Shown here piece after piece: positions 54,541 to 63,168 of a stretch of 64,000 nt of DNA; positions within the stretch are counted from its first letter, which is position 1, and the number at the start of each line of letters is the position of its first letter. Position numbers and translations under genes: made by a program. The stretch is from Sphingobacteriales bacterium 39-19. Lineage in GTDB: Bacteria; Bacteroidota; Bacteroidia; Chitinophagales; Chitinophagaceae. The DNA lies in contig MKTX01000007.1 in assembly GCA_001898465.1 (NCBI GenBank), forward strand, positions 248,001 through 312,000. Direction: 5' to 3'. Under the pieces are notes generated by a model. It saw only the letters and a list, made by a program, of their open reading frames with translations, made no database searches and was not told the DNA's origin.

Positions 54541-54951
54541 TCGTTTACTAATAGTGTTTAACGAAAGGTTTTCTTTAATTATTGTATATGGGAGTGATAC
54601 AAGATGCGAATATAATGACTTCTTATTAATAAATACCCGGGATTTTAAATTGTAACATTAAATTTATACCCATAAAAAACCAAGTAAATGAAACTGGATT
54701 CCCTGAAATAGGGGGCAATTTTTTTTAAAGGGGTATAATAATAAAATTGATTTCCCGTTATTATTTGACTTTTTTTGGTAGTTTACTTTCATTTAAATAG
54801 TTTTGAGCCATAAAAATTTCAAATTTGTAAAATAAAATTTTAACATGATTTTATAATTTTGTTTTTTTTCAGATAATTCCTCATAATTTTACCTTTTAAA
54901 AATCAAATTTAGTATTCAAAGAATTCTACTTAACCAAGACAAACAAAACGC
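54541..54951. other. 411-base divergent non-coding region between gldJ and porV
   Basis: Very AT-rich, with poly-A and poly-T tracts and no plausible gene. On the plus strand TAATTTTG at 54854-54861 could be the porV -7 element, with a leader of about 85 bases. On the minus strand TATATTCG near 54618 is a weak match for gldJ. No other structure was found. Confidence 0.6.
54854..54861 (+). promoter_or_regulatory. Bacteroidota -7 element upstream of porV
   Basis: TAATTTTG, matching TAnnTTTG, 90 bases before the porV ATG. TTTG at 54824-54827 is too far away to be the -33 partner. Confidence 0.4.
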
Positions 54952-56091
54952 ATGAAAAAAGCAACTTTTAAACTAGCTGCCTTAGTTACCTTACTCGGTG
55001 GGGTATTGAGTGCAAATGCACAAAATGCTGACCCTATAAACGTAGTCACTTCAGCTGTTCCATTTTTAAGAATATCTCCAGATGCACGTGCTGGTGGCAT
55101 GGGTGATGCCGGTATTGCCACAATCCCTGATGCCAATGCGAATTTCTGGAATTTAGGTAAAATTCCGTTTTCAAAAACAAACTCAAGTATTTCATTAACC
55201 TATACGCCCTGGTTAAAAGATCTTGGTTTAAATGATGTGTATCTGTTAACCCTGGGCGCTTATCATAAATTAGATGATAACCAGGCCCTCTCCTTAGGAG
55301 TTCGTTATTTCAGCCTGGGTAATATCCAGTTTACTGATAACTCGGGTAACACGTTAGGTTCTGGCCGTCCACGTGAATTTAGTGCAGATTTAGGCTATTC
55401 CAGGAAATTAAGCTCAAAATCAGGCTTAGGAATCGCTATCCGGTATATTAGTTCTGATCTGGCTAATGGAGCTACCAGCTCTGGTGCTACTTACAAAAAA
55501 GGAAGCACGGTAGCAGGTGATTTACATTATTTCCACAATGGAGCTAAAGAAAATGGCGCCGGGTTTAATTGGGGCGTTACTTTAAGCAACCTGGGTGGTA
55601 AAATTGCTTATACCAGCGATGCAACTCAAAAAGATTTTATTCCGGCAAACCTGGGTATTGGCGGTGCTTACACAAAAGTGTTTGATGCTGACAATAAACT
55701 CACATTTGCATTGGATCTGAATAAACTATTAGTACCTACTCCCCCCAGTATTGGTGACTCTGCCGGGCTTGCTGACTACCGTTCTAAAGGTGTTGTAAGC
55801 AGCTGGTTTAGCTCATTTGGCGATGCACCAGGCGGTGGCGGTGAAGAAATGAAAGAAGTAACTGTTTCTTTAGGCGCTGAATTTTGGTACAAAGATCAGT
55901 TCGCTTTCCGTGCCGGATATTTTTACGAAAGCCCTGAAAAAGGAAACCGTAAATATTTCTCAGTAGGCGCCGGCCTTAAATACAATGTATTTGGATTAAA
56001 CTTTGCTTACCTGTTACCTTCAGGTTCTGGTACCAATCGTAATCCATTATCTAATACTTTACGTTTTGGTTTGGTATTCGATCTGAAATAA
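54952..56091 (+). CDS. porV: Type IX secretion outer membrane protein PorV
   Basis: PorV (LptO) shuttles type IX cargo from the translocon to the PorU sortase at the cell surface. The 379-residue protein has a signal peptide ending ANAQ, then SAVPFLRISPDARAGGMGDAGIATIPDANANFWN, here given in part: FLRISPDARAGGMGDAG and SISLTYTPWLKDLGLND. It is a FadL-like 14-strand barrel and ends NTLRFGLVFDLK, a typical outer-membrane C-terminus. The usual partner gene porU is not adjacent. It is divergent from gldJ and followed by a strong terminator. Confidence 0.95.
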   Translation: MKKATFKLAALVTLLGGVLSANAQNADPINVVTSAVPFLRISPDARAGGMGDAGIATIPDANANFWNLGKIPFSKTNSSISLTYTPWLKDLGLNDVYLLTLGAYHKLDDNQALSLGVRYFSLGNIQFTDNSGNTLGSGRPREFSADLGYSRKLSSKSGLGIAIRYISSDLANGATSSGATYKKGSTVAGDLHYFHNGAKENGAGFNWGVTLSNLGGKIAYTSDATQKDFIPANLGIGGAYTKVFDADNKLTFALDLNKLLVPTPPSIGDSAGLADYRSKGVVSSWFSSFGDAPGGGGEEMKEVTVSLGAEFWYKDQFAFRAGYFYESPEKGNRKYFSVGAGLKYNVFGLNFAYLLPSGSGTNRNPLSNTLRFGLVFDLK

Positions 56092-56114
56092 TTTTAAATT
56101 TATTTTTATACCGG

Positions 56115-56150
56115 CAGCGCTCCTAATTAGGGGCGCTGTTTGTTTTTTTT
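56115..56150 (+). terminator. Terminator after porV
   Basis: CAGCGCTCCT pairs with AGGGGCGCTG (56115-56124 with 56129-56138) including one G-T pair, followed by a run of T. Confidence 0.85.
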
Positions 56151-56177
56151 ATCCCTGCTTTTCTGCACCTTTGCGCC

Positions 56178-56657
56178 ATGAGTTATAGAATAGGTTTTGG
56201 AATAGACTTTCATCGTTTAGAACAGGGAAAAGCCCTTTGGCTGGGTGGTGTACAAGTACCCCATACAAAAGGAGCCGTGGGATATAGTGATGCCGATGTT
56301 CTGCTACATGCCATTTGCGATGCGATGCTGGGCGCCCTGGCGCTGGGCGATATTGGTTTTCATTTTCCTAACACGGATGAGAGATTTAAAGATATTGATA
56401 GTAAGATTTTATTAAAAGAAAGCTATGCGCTCATTCGCCAAAAAGGATATAAAGTAGTGAATATTGATTCTACAATTTGCCTGGAACTACCCAGGATTAT
56501 GCCCTATGCCCCGGCCATGGCTAAAACCATTTCAGAAATTTTGCAACTTACTATAGAAGATGTTTCTATAAAAGCTACCACTACCGAAAAGCTTGGTTTT
56601 GCGGGTAGGGAAGAAGGGGTATTTGCTTTTGCTAACGCATTATTAACAAAAGCATAA
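56178..56657 (+). CDS. ispF: 2-C-methyl-D-erythritol 2,4-cyclodiphosphate synthase
   Basis: IspF catalyses the ring-forming step of the MEP isoprenoid pathway. The 159-residue length is typical. The zinc and substrate motifs are GFGIDFHRLEQG (Asp and His), GAVGYSDADVLLHAICDAMLGA and DIGFHFPNTDERFKD. CCTTTG lies just before the ATG and may be a degenerate -7 element with almost no leader. dut follows after nine bases. Confidence 0.97.
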   Translation: MSYRIGFGIDFHRLEQGKALWLGGVQVPHTKGAVGYSDADVLLHAICDAMLGALALGDIGFHFPNTDERFKDIDSKILLKESYALIRQKGYKVVNIDSTICLELPRIMPYAPAMAKTISEILQLTIEDVSIKATTTEKLGFAGREEGVFAFANALLTKA

Positions 56658-56666
56658 ATCAGCCCC

Positions 56667-57119
56667 ATGATGCCAAATAAAAAAGTGGAAGTTAAAATCA
56701 TCAATCAATCAAAGAATGAATTGCCCCGGTATATTACCGAAGGTGCATCGGGAATGGATGTATGTGCCAGCCTGGACCTTCCCCAATTAGAACTAAAACC
56801 ACTGGAACGGGTATTGGTTCCTACGGGGCTATTTGTAGAAATTCCGCCAGGATTTGAAATTCAAATAAGGCCCAGGAGTGGTTTGGCATTAAACAGGGGA
56901 ATTACCTGCTTAAATACACCTGGTACAATCGATAGTGATTACAGGGGCGAAATAAAAATATTACTTATTAATCTCAGCGATAAATTACAAGTCTTACATT
57001 CAGGAGAACGTGTTGCTCAAATGGTATTGGCTCCGGTAGCAAAGGCACAATGGATAGAAACCCATACACTGGATGAGACGAAAAGACAAGCCGGTGGCTT
57101 TGGCCACACCGGTTCCTAA
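56667..57119 (+). CDS. dut: dUTP diphosphatase
   Basis: Dut hydrolyses dUTP to dUMP, keeping uracil out of DNA and supplying dTMP synthesis. The 150-residue trimeric-type protein has all five motifs: ASGMDVCASL, RPRSGLALNRG, GTIDSDYRGEIK, GERVAQMVLAP and the C-terminal RQAGGFGHTGS. It lies between ispF and a DUF4292 lipoprotein gene in a tight run. Confidence 0.97.
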   Translation: MMPNKKVEVKIINQSKNELPRYITEGASGMDVCASLDLPQLELKPLERVLVPTGLFVEIPPGFEIQIRPRSGLALNRGITCLNTPGTIDSDYRGEIKILLINLSDKLQVLHSGERVAQMVLAPVAKAQWIETHTLDETKRQAGGFGHTGS

Positions 57120-57132
57120 TTTAAAAAAAAGA

Positions 57133-57948
57133 ATGAAGAAGATAATTTATTTTGTATGTATGCTGGCGCTTATCGTTAGTGTTTCTCAATGTAAAACCGC
57201 TAAAAAAATAAATACGGCCATAGCGCCTAAAGACAGTACACAGCCCATACGGCCGGCGATAAGCAAAGATTCTATCTTTAACCAGCATGTAATAGATCAA
57301 ATTCAAAAAAATCATCTGGATTTTAATACCCTTACTGCCAAAATAAAAGTAGAGATAGAAAATGCAGATGGTAAACAACCCGATATTACAGCCGTTGTAC
57401 GGATGATAAAGGATAGCGCCATCTGGATATCCTTAACTGCTACTTTTTTAAATATAGAAGTGTACCGGGTGTTGGTAACACCCCAAAAAGTAATCTTACT
57501 TAATAAGCAAAATAAAGAAGTACAATATAGAACCCTTGATTATTTACAGGAAGTAACAGATATCCCTTTTGATTTTAAAACTTTGCAGGATTTTATGCTG
57601 GGGAACCCTGTTTTTTTTGATGTCAATAAGGCTTCGTTCCGGGTGCATGATAATTATATTGCAGCGTCAAGCATCAGTTCTAATTTTAAAAACTTGTTAA
57701 CCCTCAGCTCCGATCACTTCCTGATGCTCCATTCTAAATTAGATGATGCAGATATTACACGCAACCGTACCGCTGATATAAGCTATGATAATTATGAGTT
57801 CATCAATAATAATTGGTTTGCCCGTTACCGGCAAATATTTGTATCCGAAAAAAATAAATTAGATATACGTATGGAATTTAAACAAGTAGAGTTTAACAAA
57901 CAATTATCGGTACAGTTTAATATTCCCAAAAATTATACACGTAAATAA
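57133..57948 (+). CDS. DUF4292 lipoprotein
   Basis: I start this at the ATG at 57133 (271 residues), 13 bases after dut. It has a lipoprotein-like signal, FVCMLALIVSVSQC, with Cys21. The mature part has the DUF4292 pattern: LDFNTLTAKIKVEIENADG, RMIKDSAIWISLTATFLNIEVYRVLVTPQKVILLN (in part), LDYLQEVTDIPFDFKTLQDFMLG and LDIRMEFKQVEFN. The fold resembles LolA/LolB-like beta sheets, so an envelope lipid-handling role is possible but unproved. A longer frame to 57073 lies inside dut and is not supported. Confidence 0.88.
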   Translation: MKKIIYFVCMLALIVSVSQCKTAKKINTAIAPKDSTQPIRPAISKDSIFNQHVIDQIQKNHLDFNTLTAKIKVEIENADGKQPDITAVVRMIKDSAIWISLTATFLNIEVYRVLVTPQKVILLNKQNKEVQYRTLDYLQEVTDIPFDFKTLQDFMLGNPVFFDVNKASFRVHDNYIAASSISSNFKNLLTLSSDHFLMLHSKLDDADITRNRTADISYDNYEFINNNWFARYRQIFVSEKNKLDIRMEFKQVEFNKQLSVQFNIPKNYTRK

Positions 57949-58026
57949 TCGTTATTTTTATTTTTTTTAGAAATTAAAGAGTGAATCTGCAAACCAGGTT
58001 CCCTGTTAACTCCAAAATCCCCGGCT

Positions 58027-59349
58027 ATGCTTTTTAAAATTCTTTTGTTTTTTGCTTTTATAACCTCTGGTATTTCAAGCTTTGCGCAAACCCGTGAAGA
58101 ATTAGAATACCAGAGAAATCAATTAAGAAAAGAAATCAGCGAAACTGAAAAATTGCTGAATGCCAATAAGTCAAAAACCAAAGAGAATTTATTACAATGG
58201 CGCCTGATTAATAATAAAGTTTCGCTGCAGGATAAAGTGATTGATAATATTAATAAAGACCTCCGGCTTTTAGATAATAATATTTATACCATTCAAAAAG
58301 ACATTAACAGGTACGACAGGTTGTTAGATACACTTAAAGATGAATATGCCAGGAGTATGGTATATGCCTATAAAAACAGGAGTAGCTATGATGTTTTAAA
58401 TTTTATTTTTTCTGCTGATAACTTTAATGATGCAATTAAAAGAATTGCCTATTTAAAAAGTTATCGCAATTACCGTGAAATGCAGGGGCAAAATATTTTA
58501 CGTACCCAGGAATTACGCCGTAAGCGCATAGAAGATTTGGGCGGGGCTAAAGTAAAAAAGCGATCAACACTGAATGAGCAAAGCAAAGAAATGACTGCGC
58601 TGGAAAAACAACAACAGGAAAAAGACCGGATTTTAGCTGAACTGAAGAAACAAGGGAAGCAATTAAATACCCAGATGGCAGCCAAGCAACGGCAAATGAA
58701 GAAAGTGTCAAACGCTATTACAGCAGCTATAAAAAAAGCGCAGGATGATGCACGCAAAGAACAACTGGCAAAAGCAGCAGAAGAAGAACGAAAGCGTAAG
58801 GAGGCAAAAAGGCTGGAAGAAAAAAATGCAACCGTAAGTACAGCTGCTTCCACGCCTGCCACCAAGCCAGAAATCACCAAAGATGTAAAGTCAGTCAATA
58901 AACCGGAGAATGTATTGTTGAATACGGCAGAAGCTGTCGCATTAAATGCCAGTTTTGAAAAAAACAGGGGTTCATTACCCTGGCCGGTAGATAATGGATA
59001 TGTATTGATGCATTATGGAAACAACAAATTACCCAGCGGTGGCGATTTGGTGATAACCTGTACTACCATCGCATCAAACATAGGCACACCGGTTAAAGCC
59101 GTATTTGACGGAGAAGTGATATCGGTAGTGGGCAATGATGAGCAGCCATTTGTAATTGTTCAGCATGGAAAATATTTTACCACGTATACCAATTTAAGTA
59201 ATATATCTGTTTCCAAAGGCCAGCAAATAAAAAGAGGGCAGGTGATTGGGCGTGTGGCAGCAAATTACGACGGGGAAGGGGCGATTGACTTTTATATGAA
59301 TAGCGACAAGGGCTTTGTAGATGCTGAAAGCTGGATGAAACGTAAATAA
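58027..59349 (+). CDS. EnvC-like coiled-coil protein with degenerate LytM (M23) domain
   Basis: This 440-residue exported protein has a signal peptide ending SSFAQ, a long coiled coil (about 20-280, rich in Glu, Lys and Gln), and a C-terminal M23/LytM domain (about 314-440). The zinc motifs of active enzymes appear lost: the HxxxD region reads PSGGD, the HxH region reads YTNLSNI and the last His region reads AIDFYMN. This is the pattern of EnvC/NlpD-type activators that control amidases instead of cutting peptidoglycan. It follows the DUF4292 gene on the same strand and converges with bshA. Confidence 0.88.
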   Translation: MLFKILLFFAFITSGISSFAQTREELEYQRNQLRKEISETEKLLNANKSKTKENLLQWRLINNKVSLQDKVIDNINKDLRLLDNNIYTIQKDINRYDRLLDTLKDEYARSMVYAYKNRSSYDVLNFIFSADNFNDAIKRIAYLKSYRNYREMQGQNILRTQELRRKRIEDLGGAKVKKRSTLNEQSKEMTALEKQQQEKDRILAELKKQGKQLNTQMAAKQRQMKKVSNAITAAIKKAQDDARKEQLAKAAEEERKRKEAKRLEEKNATVSTAASTPATKPEITKDVKSVNKPENVLLNTAEAVALNASFEKNRGSLPWPVDNGYVLMHYGNNKLPSGGDLVITCTTIASNIGTPVKAVFDGEVISVVGNDEQPFVIVQHGKYFTTYTNLSNISVSKGQQIKRGQVIGRVAANYDGEGAIDFYMNSDKGFVDAESWMKRK

Positions 59350-59355
59350 TAAAGG

Positions 59356-60474
59356 TTACATTACTTTTTGATAGAGCGCTTCATATTGGGGTACTATATT
59401 TTGAATATCAAATTGTAAAGCCTGTTTTAACGCATTTTTTCTAAACTGTTGATGGGTTTCTTTATTCCCCAGAATATGGAGGGCATTGGCAGCCATATCA
59501 GCCGTATCGCCTATGTTGCTCATAAAACCACAAAAGCCATTGATGATTATTTCGGGTAAGCCCCCGGCATTGGTGGAAATAACAGGTACTTCAGCAGCCA
59601 TGGCTTCCAGTGCAGCAAGGCCAAAACTCTCATATTCACTCGTAAGTAAAAAGAGGTCTGAGATGGGTAAAATATCTTCCATTTGCTCTTGCTTACCCAG
59701 TAATTTTATTTCACTGCAATCTTCACAATCTCTTATCATGGCTTCTATTGCATGTCTTTCGGGGCCATCGCCAATCATTAATAATTTAGAGGGTATTTTC
59801 TTATTCACTTCTAGAAATACTTTTACTACATCTTCTACCCGCTTTACTTTTCTGAAATTTGATGCATGCACTAAAATTTTTTCTCCCCGGGGTGCTATTA
59901 ATTTTTTAAATGCATCCACCGGTTTGCGGTTAAACCGGGCCACATCTACAAAGTTGTAAATAACTTCAATTTCTTTTTTAATATTAAAATTTTTATACGT
60001 TTCTTTTTTTAAATTTTCAGAAACAGCAGTCAGTGCATCACTCTCTTCCATTGAAAAAGTAACCACCGGCCGGTAGGTTTTATCACGGCCTACGAGTGTA
60101 ATATCCGTGCCATGTAATGTAGTGATCACCGGTATTTTTTTTCCTTGTGCAGCTAAAATTTGCTTTGCCATGTAGGCGGCTGATGCATGCGGAATGGCGT
60201 AATGTACATGAAGCAGGTTTATATCGTAATTGTTTACTACATCTACCATGGTACTGGCAAGCGCTGTTTCGTATGGCGGAAAATCAAATAAGGGATATGT
60301 AGGTACCCTCACTTCATGATAAAAAATATTGGCATGGAAACCATTTAACCGAACAGGTTGCTGGTAAGTTATAAAATGAACGTTATGGTCTTTTTCTGCT
60401 AAAGCCTTTCCCAGTTCTGTAGCTAATACACCGCTTCCGCCAAAAGTAGGATAGCAAACAATGGCTATATTCAT
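59356..60474 (-). CDS. bshA: N-acetyl-alpha-D-glucosaminyl L-malate synthase
   Basis: BshA joins UDP-GlcNAc to malate, the first step of bacillithiol synthesis. I start it at the ATG at 60474 (MNIAIVCYPTFGGSGV, 372 residues); the 13 residues upstream are outside the family. It is a GT4-type glycosyltransferase with TLHGTDITLVGRDKT, HASNFRKVKRVEDVV and YESFGLAALEAMAAEVPVIS with the nucleotide-binding glutamate. Homology to BshA is close from the N-terminus, but GT4 enzymes vary, so a different acceptor is possible. No bshB or bshC gene is in the window. Confidence 0.9.
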   Translation of the reverse strand: MNIAIVCYPTFGGSGVLATELGKALAEKDHNVHFITYQQPVRLNGFHANIFYHEVRVPTYPLFDFPPYETALASTMVDVVNNYDINLLHVHYAIPHASAAYMAKQILAAQGKKIPVITTLHGTDITLVGRDKTYRPVVTFSMEESDALTAVSENLKKETYKNFNIKKEIEVIYNFVDVARFNRKPVDAFKKLIAPRGEKILVHASNFRKVKRVEDVVKVFLEVNKKIPSKLLMIGDGPERHAIEAMIRDCEDCSEIKLLGKQEQMEDILPISDLFLLTSEYESFGLAALEAMAAEVPVISTNAGGLPEIIINGFCGFMSNIGDTADMAANALHILGNKETHQQFRKNALKQALQFDIQNIVPQYEALYQKVM

Positions 60475-60642
60475 ATAAATATCATTAATGAGGATGCAAT
60501 TTACTGATTTCACAGGTTCTCATTTTTTAAATCTTATAACCAGTGTCCTTATATGTTGTTTATTTTTACGATCTTATTATTTGACATATTCTACCTTAAA
60601 TATTTTTAAAATAAAGAAGCGGATTGATTAATTTTAGCATTT

Positions 60643-62013
60643 ATGAAATTATATAAACTATTCATTTTAGTTCTGTGCTTTTGCTCTACAGCACAAGCAC
60701 AAAACCCGGATGAAAAAACAATACAATCAATTTCAGAATACATCATGATGCAAGGGACTGCCTATGATAACCTGCATTATTTATGTAAAAACATCGGGCC
60801 CCGGCTCAGCGGCTCAGTTCAGGCAGATAAAGCCATTGCAGCCACTGTAAACATGCTAAAACAAGCAGGGGCCGATACTGTTTATTTACAACCTTGCATG
60901 GTTACCCATTGGGAAAGAGGCCCCCGGGAAACGGCTTATGCCTATGTAAATGCTAAGCAAAAGCGGCAATTGAATATATGTGCTTTAGGAAATACAGTGG
61001 CTACGCCTGCTGCTGGCATTAAAGCCCGGGTTGTAGAAGTGAAATCGATGCAGGCTTTACATGATTTGGGCATTGCCGGTATACAAAATAAAATTGTATT
61101 TATTAATATACCTATGGATCCCCGGTATATTGAAACTTTTTTAGCGTATAGCGAAAGTGGTATAGGACGGAGGGCAGGGCCGGCGCAAGCAGCAAAGTAC
61201 GGCGCTAAAGCGGTAATAGTTCGTTCCCTGGCGAGTAATATCGATACCTTTCCGCATACAGGTGTTACACAGTATAATGATTCTTTCCCTAAAATTGCAG
61301 CCGTAGCTGTAAGTACCGCCGATGCAGAATGGTTAAGCACACAACTAACGAAATACCCGGCAACAGAAATTTATATAAAGACAAATTGCAAAATATTTGC
61401 AGATAAGGCTTCCTTTAATGTGATTGGTGAAATAAGAGGTACTGAAATGCCCGAACAAATTATAAGCGTAGGGGGGCATTTGGATAGCTGGGATCTTGCA
61501 GAAGGCGCCCAGGATGATGGCGCCGGTTGCGTACAGGCCATCGAAGTGATACACTGTTTTAAGAAATTAAATTTACAGCCAAAGAGAACCATCCGGGCTG
61601 TTTTATTTATGAACGAAGAGAATGGGTCTAAGGGAGGTATCGCTTATGCGCAACATGCGGAAATAACTAAAGAACAACTTATTTTTGCGCTTGAAAGTGA
61701 TGCCGGCGGATTTACCCCCAGGGGATTTAGTTTACAAATGAACGAATCGCAAATGGCTAAGGTAAAAAGCTGGTCTCCCTTGTTTTATAAATATGGCGTT
61801 TATCATTTTGTGAGCGGGCATGCCGGATCCGATGTAGGGCATTTACATAAACTGGGTACGGCTTTAGCGGGTTTAATGCCAGACAGCCAGCGGTACTTTG
61901 ACTTGCATCATGCAGCAAATGATGTGTTTGAAGCCGTAAGCAAAAGAGAATTGCTATTAGGAGCTGTAAATATGACGGCAATGCTGTGGTTGGTTTCAGA
62001 ATATGGATTATAA
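60643..62013 (+). CDS. M28-family metallopeptidase, exported
   Basis: This 456-residue protein has a signal peptide ending STAQAQ, a PA-like insert (about 125-240) and an M28 zinc peptidase domain. The metal and catalytic residues are visible: H279 and D281 in GGHLDSWD, D291 and D292 in QDDGAG, E325 and E326 in MNEENGSKGG, and a C-terminal FDLHHAANDVFE. The overall form resembles carboxypeptidase Q. It should act outside the cytoplasm. The 3' end overlaps the next gene by 11 bases. Confidence 0.92.
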   Translation: MKLYKLFILVLCFCSTAQAQNPDEKTIQSISEYIMMQGTAYDNLHYLCKNIGPRLSGSVQADKAIAATVNMLKQAGADTVYLQPCMVTHWERGPRETAYAYVNAKQKRQLNICALGNTVATPAAGIKARVVEVKSMQALHDLGIAGIQNKIVFINIPMDPRYIETFLAYSESGIGRRAGPAQAAKYGAKAVIVRSLASNIDTFPHTGVTQYNDSFPKIAAVAVSTADAEWLSTQLTKYPATEIYIKTNCKIFADKASFNVIGEIRGTEMPEQIISVGGHLDSWDLAEGAQDDGAGCVQAIEVIHCFKKLNLQPKRTIRAVLFMNEENGSKGGIAYAQHAEITKEQLIFALESDAGGFTPRGFSLQMNESQMAKVKSWSPLFYKYGVYHFVSGHAGSDVGHLHKLGTALAGLMPDSQRYFDLHHAANDVFEAVSKRELLLGAVNMTAMLWLVSEYGL

Positions 62014-62470
62014 AATATTGAGTAAAAAAGGATACATGGTTACAGAACAGGTAAATCAAGGAACAGAAAAAATACAACCCAAAAAAGCGGGTGCCTTTAA
62101 AAAATTTATGAGATGGTTTTTCTTTTTTCTTTTCCTTTTTTCAATCGCATTCGGATATTGGAAATACTTTTATACTTATAGCGACGGATACCGAAGCGGG
62201 TTATTACAGAAGTTTTCAAGAAAAGGAAATATTTTTAAAACATACGAAGGCGAGTTGATATTAAGTACGGTCGTATCCAGCAAAAACATTCCTTTGGCCT
62301 CGGAGAAATTTTTCTTTTCGGTGGCAAATGATAGCCTGGCAAAACTGATGCAAAATTTTGAAGGTAAAAATGTACGCATACATTATGTACAGAAAAACGG
62401 CACCCTCATGTGGCGTGGCGAAAGCCAGTATATTGTAGATGAAATGAAGCTGGATGAACGCAATCCTTAA
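62003..62470 (+). CDS. Small membrane-anchored protein, 155 aa
   Basis: This 155-residue protein has one hydrophobic segment (about 36-52, WFFFFLFLFSIAFGYW) after a basic region. The rest is a soluble domain beginning YTYSDGYRSGLLQKFSRKGNIFKTYEGEL. A conserved SDGYRSG motif and the basic start fit a Bacteroidota family with no assigned function. The first ATG (62003) overlaps the peptidase gene; an internal ATG at 62036 (MVTEQVNQG) would avoid the overlap and is plausible. It converges with the RsmI-like gene, overlapping by four bases. Confidence 0.8.
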   Translation: MDYKILSKKGYMVTEQVNQGTEKIQPKKAGAFKKFMRWFFFFLFLFSIAFGYWKYFYTYSDGYRSGLLQKFSRKGNIFKTYEGELILSTVVSSKNIPLASEKFFFSVANDSLAKLMQNFEGKNVRIHYVQKNGTLMWRGESQYIVDEMKLDERNP

Positions 62471-63168
62471 CGACCACTGTAGAGTAAAAAGATGGCAGGT
62501 ATTTTATGTAAGTGAAGTTCTTCTTTTTTCCATTCAGCAATCGTTTTCGTTTTAATCATTTCATTTTTTGCCGTGATGTTTACGGCAATACAAAGCCGGG
62601 TTTGTGCACGGCAATTTTTTAAGAGCGCTTCCAGTAATTGATGGTTACGGTAGGGTGTTTCAATAAAAATTTTAGTGCTGTTGTGTATTTGTGAACTTGT
62701 TTCCAGTTCCTTTATTTTCTTTGCACGTTCATTTGAATCAACCGGTAAATAACCAAGGAATTCAAATTGCTGGCCGTTCATACCACTGGCCATCAGGGCC
62801 AGTAAAATAGAGCTGGGGCCCGAAAGGGGAACTACTTTATAATTCATTTGCTGGGCAATACCAATTAATACCTGCCCTGGATCTGCCACACCCGGGCAAC
62901 CTGCTTCACTGATAATTCCAATGTTTTTGCCTTCCCCTAATTTAGATGTAAAATGGGCTACTTGTTCCTGCTCTGCTTTATGAATTTCGAACCATTCAAA
63001 ATCATCAATGATGAAACCGGGATCTAATTTTTTTAAATACCGCCGGGCTGTTCTTATGTTTTCTGCAAACAGCACGGGGCATTCTTTTATGGCAGGCAAT
63101 ACCTGCGGAGAAATGCTATTGATACCATCATCACTTAAAGTAGAAGGTATTAAAAAAATAGTAGGCAT
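62467..63168 (-). CDS. RsmI-like SAM-dependent methyltransferase
   Basis: This 233-residue protein has the tetrapyrrole-methylase fold used by the 16S rRNA 2'-O-methyltransferase RsmI. Motifs are IGIISEAGCPGVADPGQVL, VPLSGPSSILLALMASG and KIFIETPYRNHQLLEALL. It lacks the N-terminal glycine-rich start (GTLYVVATPIGN) of classical RsmI, reading MPTIFLIPSTLSDDG instead, so it belongs to the second RsmI-like group often seen in Bacteroidota. Its RNA target is unverified. The EI24 gene is upstream on the same strand with no gap. Confidence 0.88.
   Translation of the reverse strand: MPTIFLIPSTLSDDGINSISPQVLPAIKECPVLFAENIRTARRYLKKLDPGFIIDDFEWFEIHKAEQEQVAHFTSKLGEGKNIGIISEAGCPGVADPGQVLIGIAQQMNYKVVPLSGPSSILLALMASGMNGQQFEFLGYLPVDSNERAKKIKELETSSQIHNSTKIFIETPYRNHQLLEALLKNCRAQTRLCIAVNITAKNEMIKTKTIAEWKKEELHLHKIPAIFLLYSGR

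Noticed and set aside
62467-63168. A cobalamin (corrin) biosynthesis methylase
   Set aside because: The tetrapyrrole-methylase fold is shared, but the motifs and lack of cob neighbours favour the RsmI-like group.
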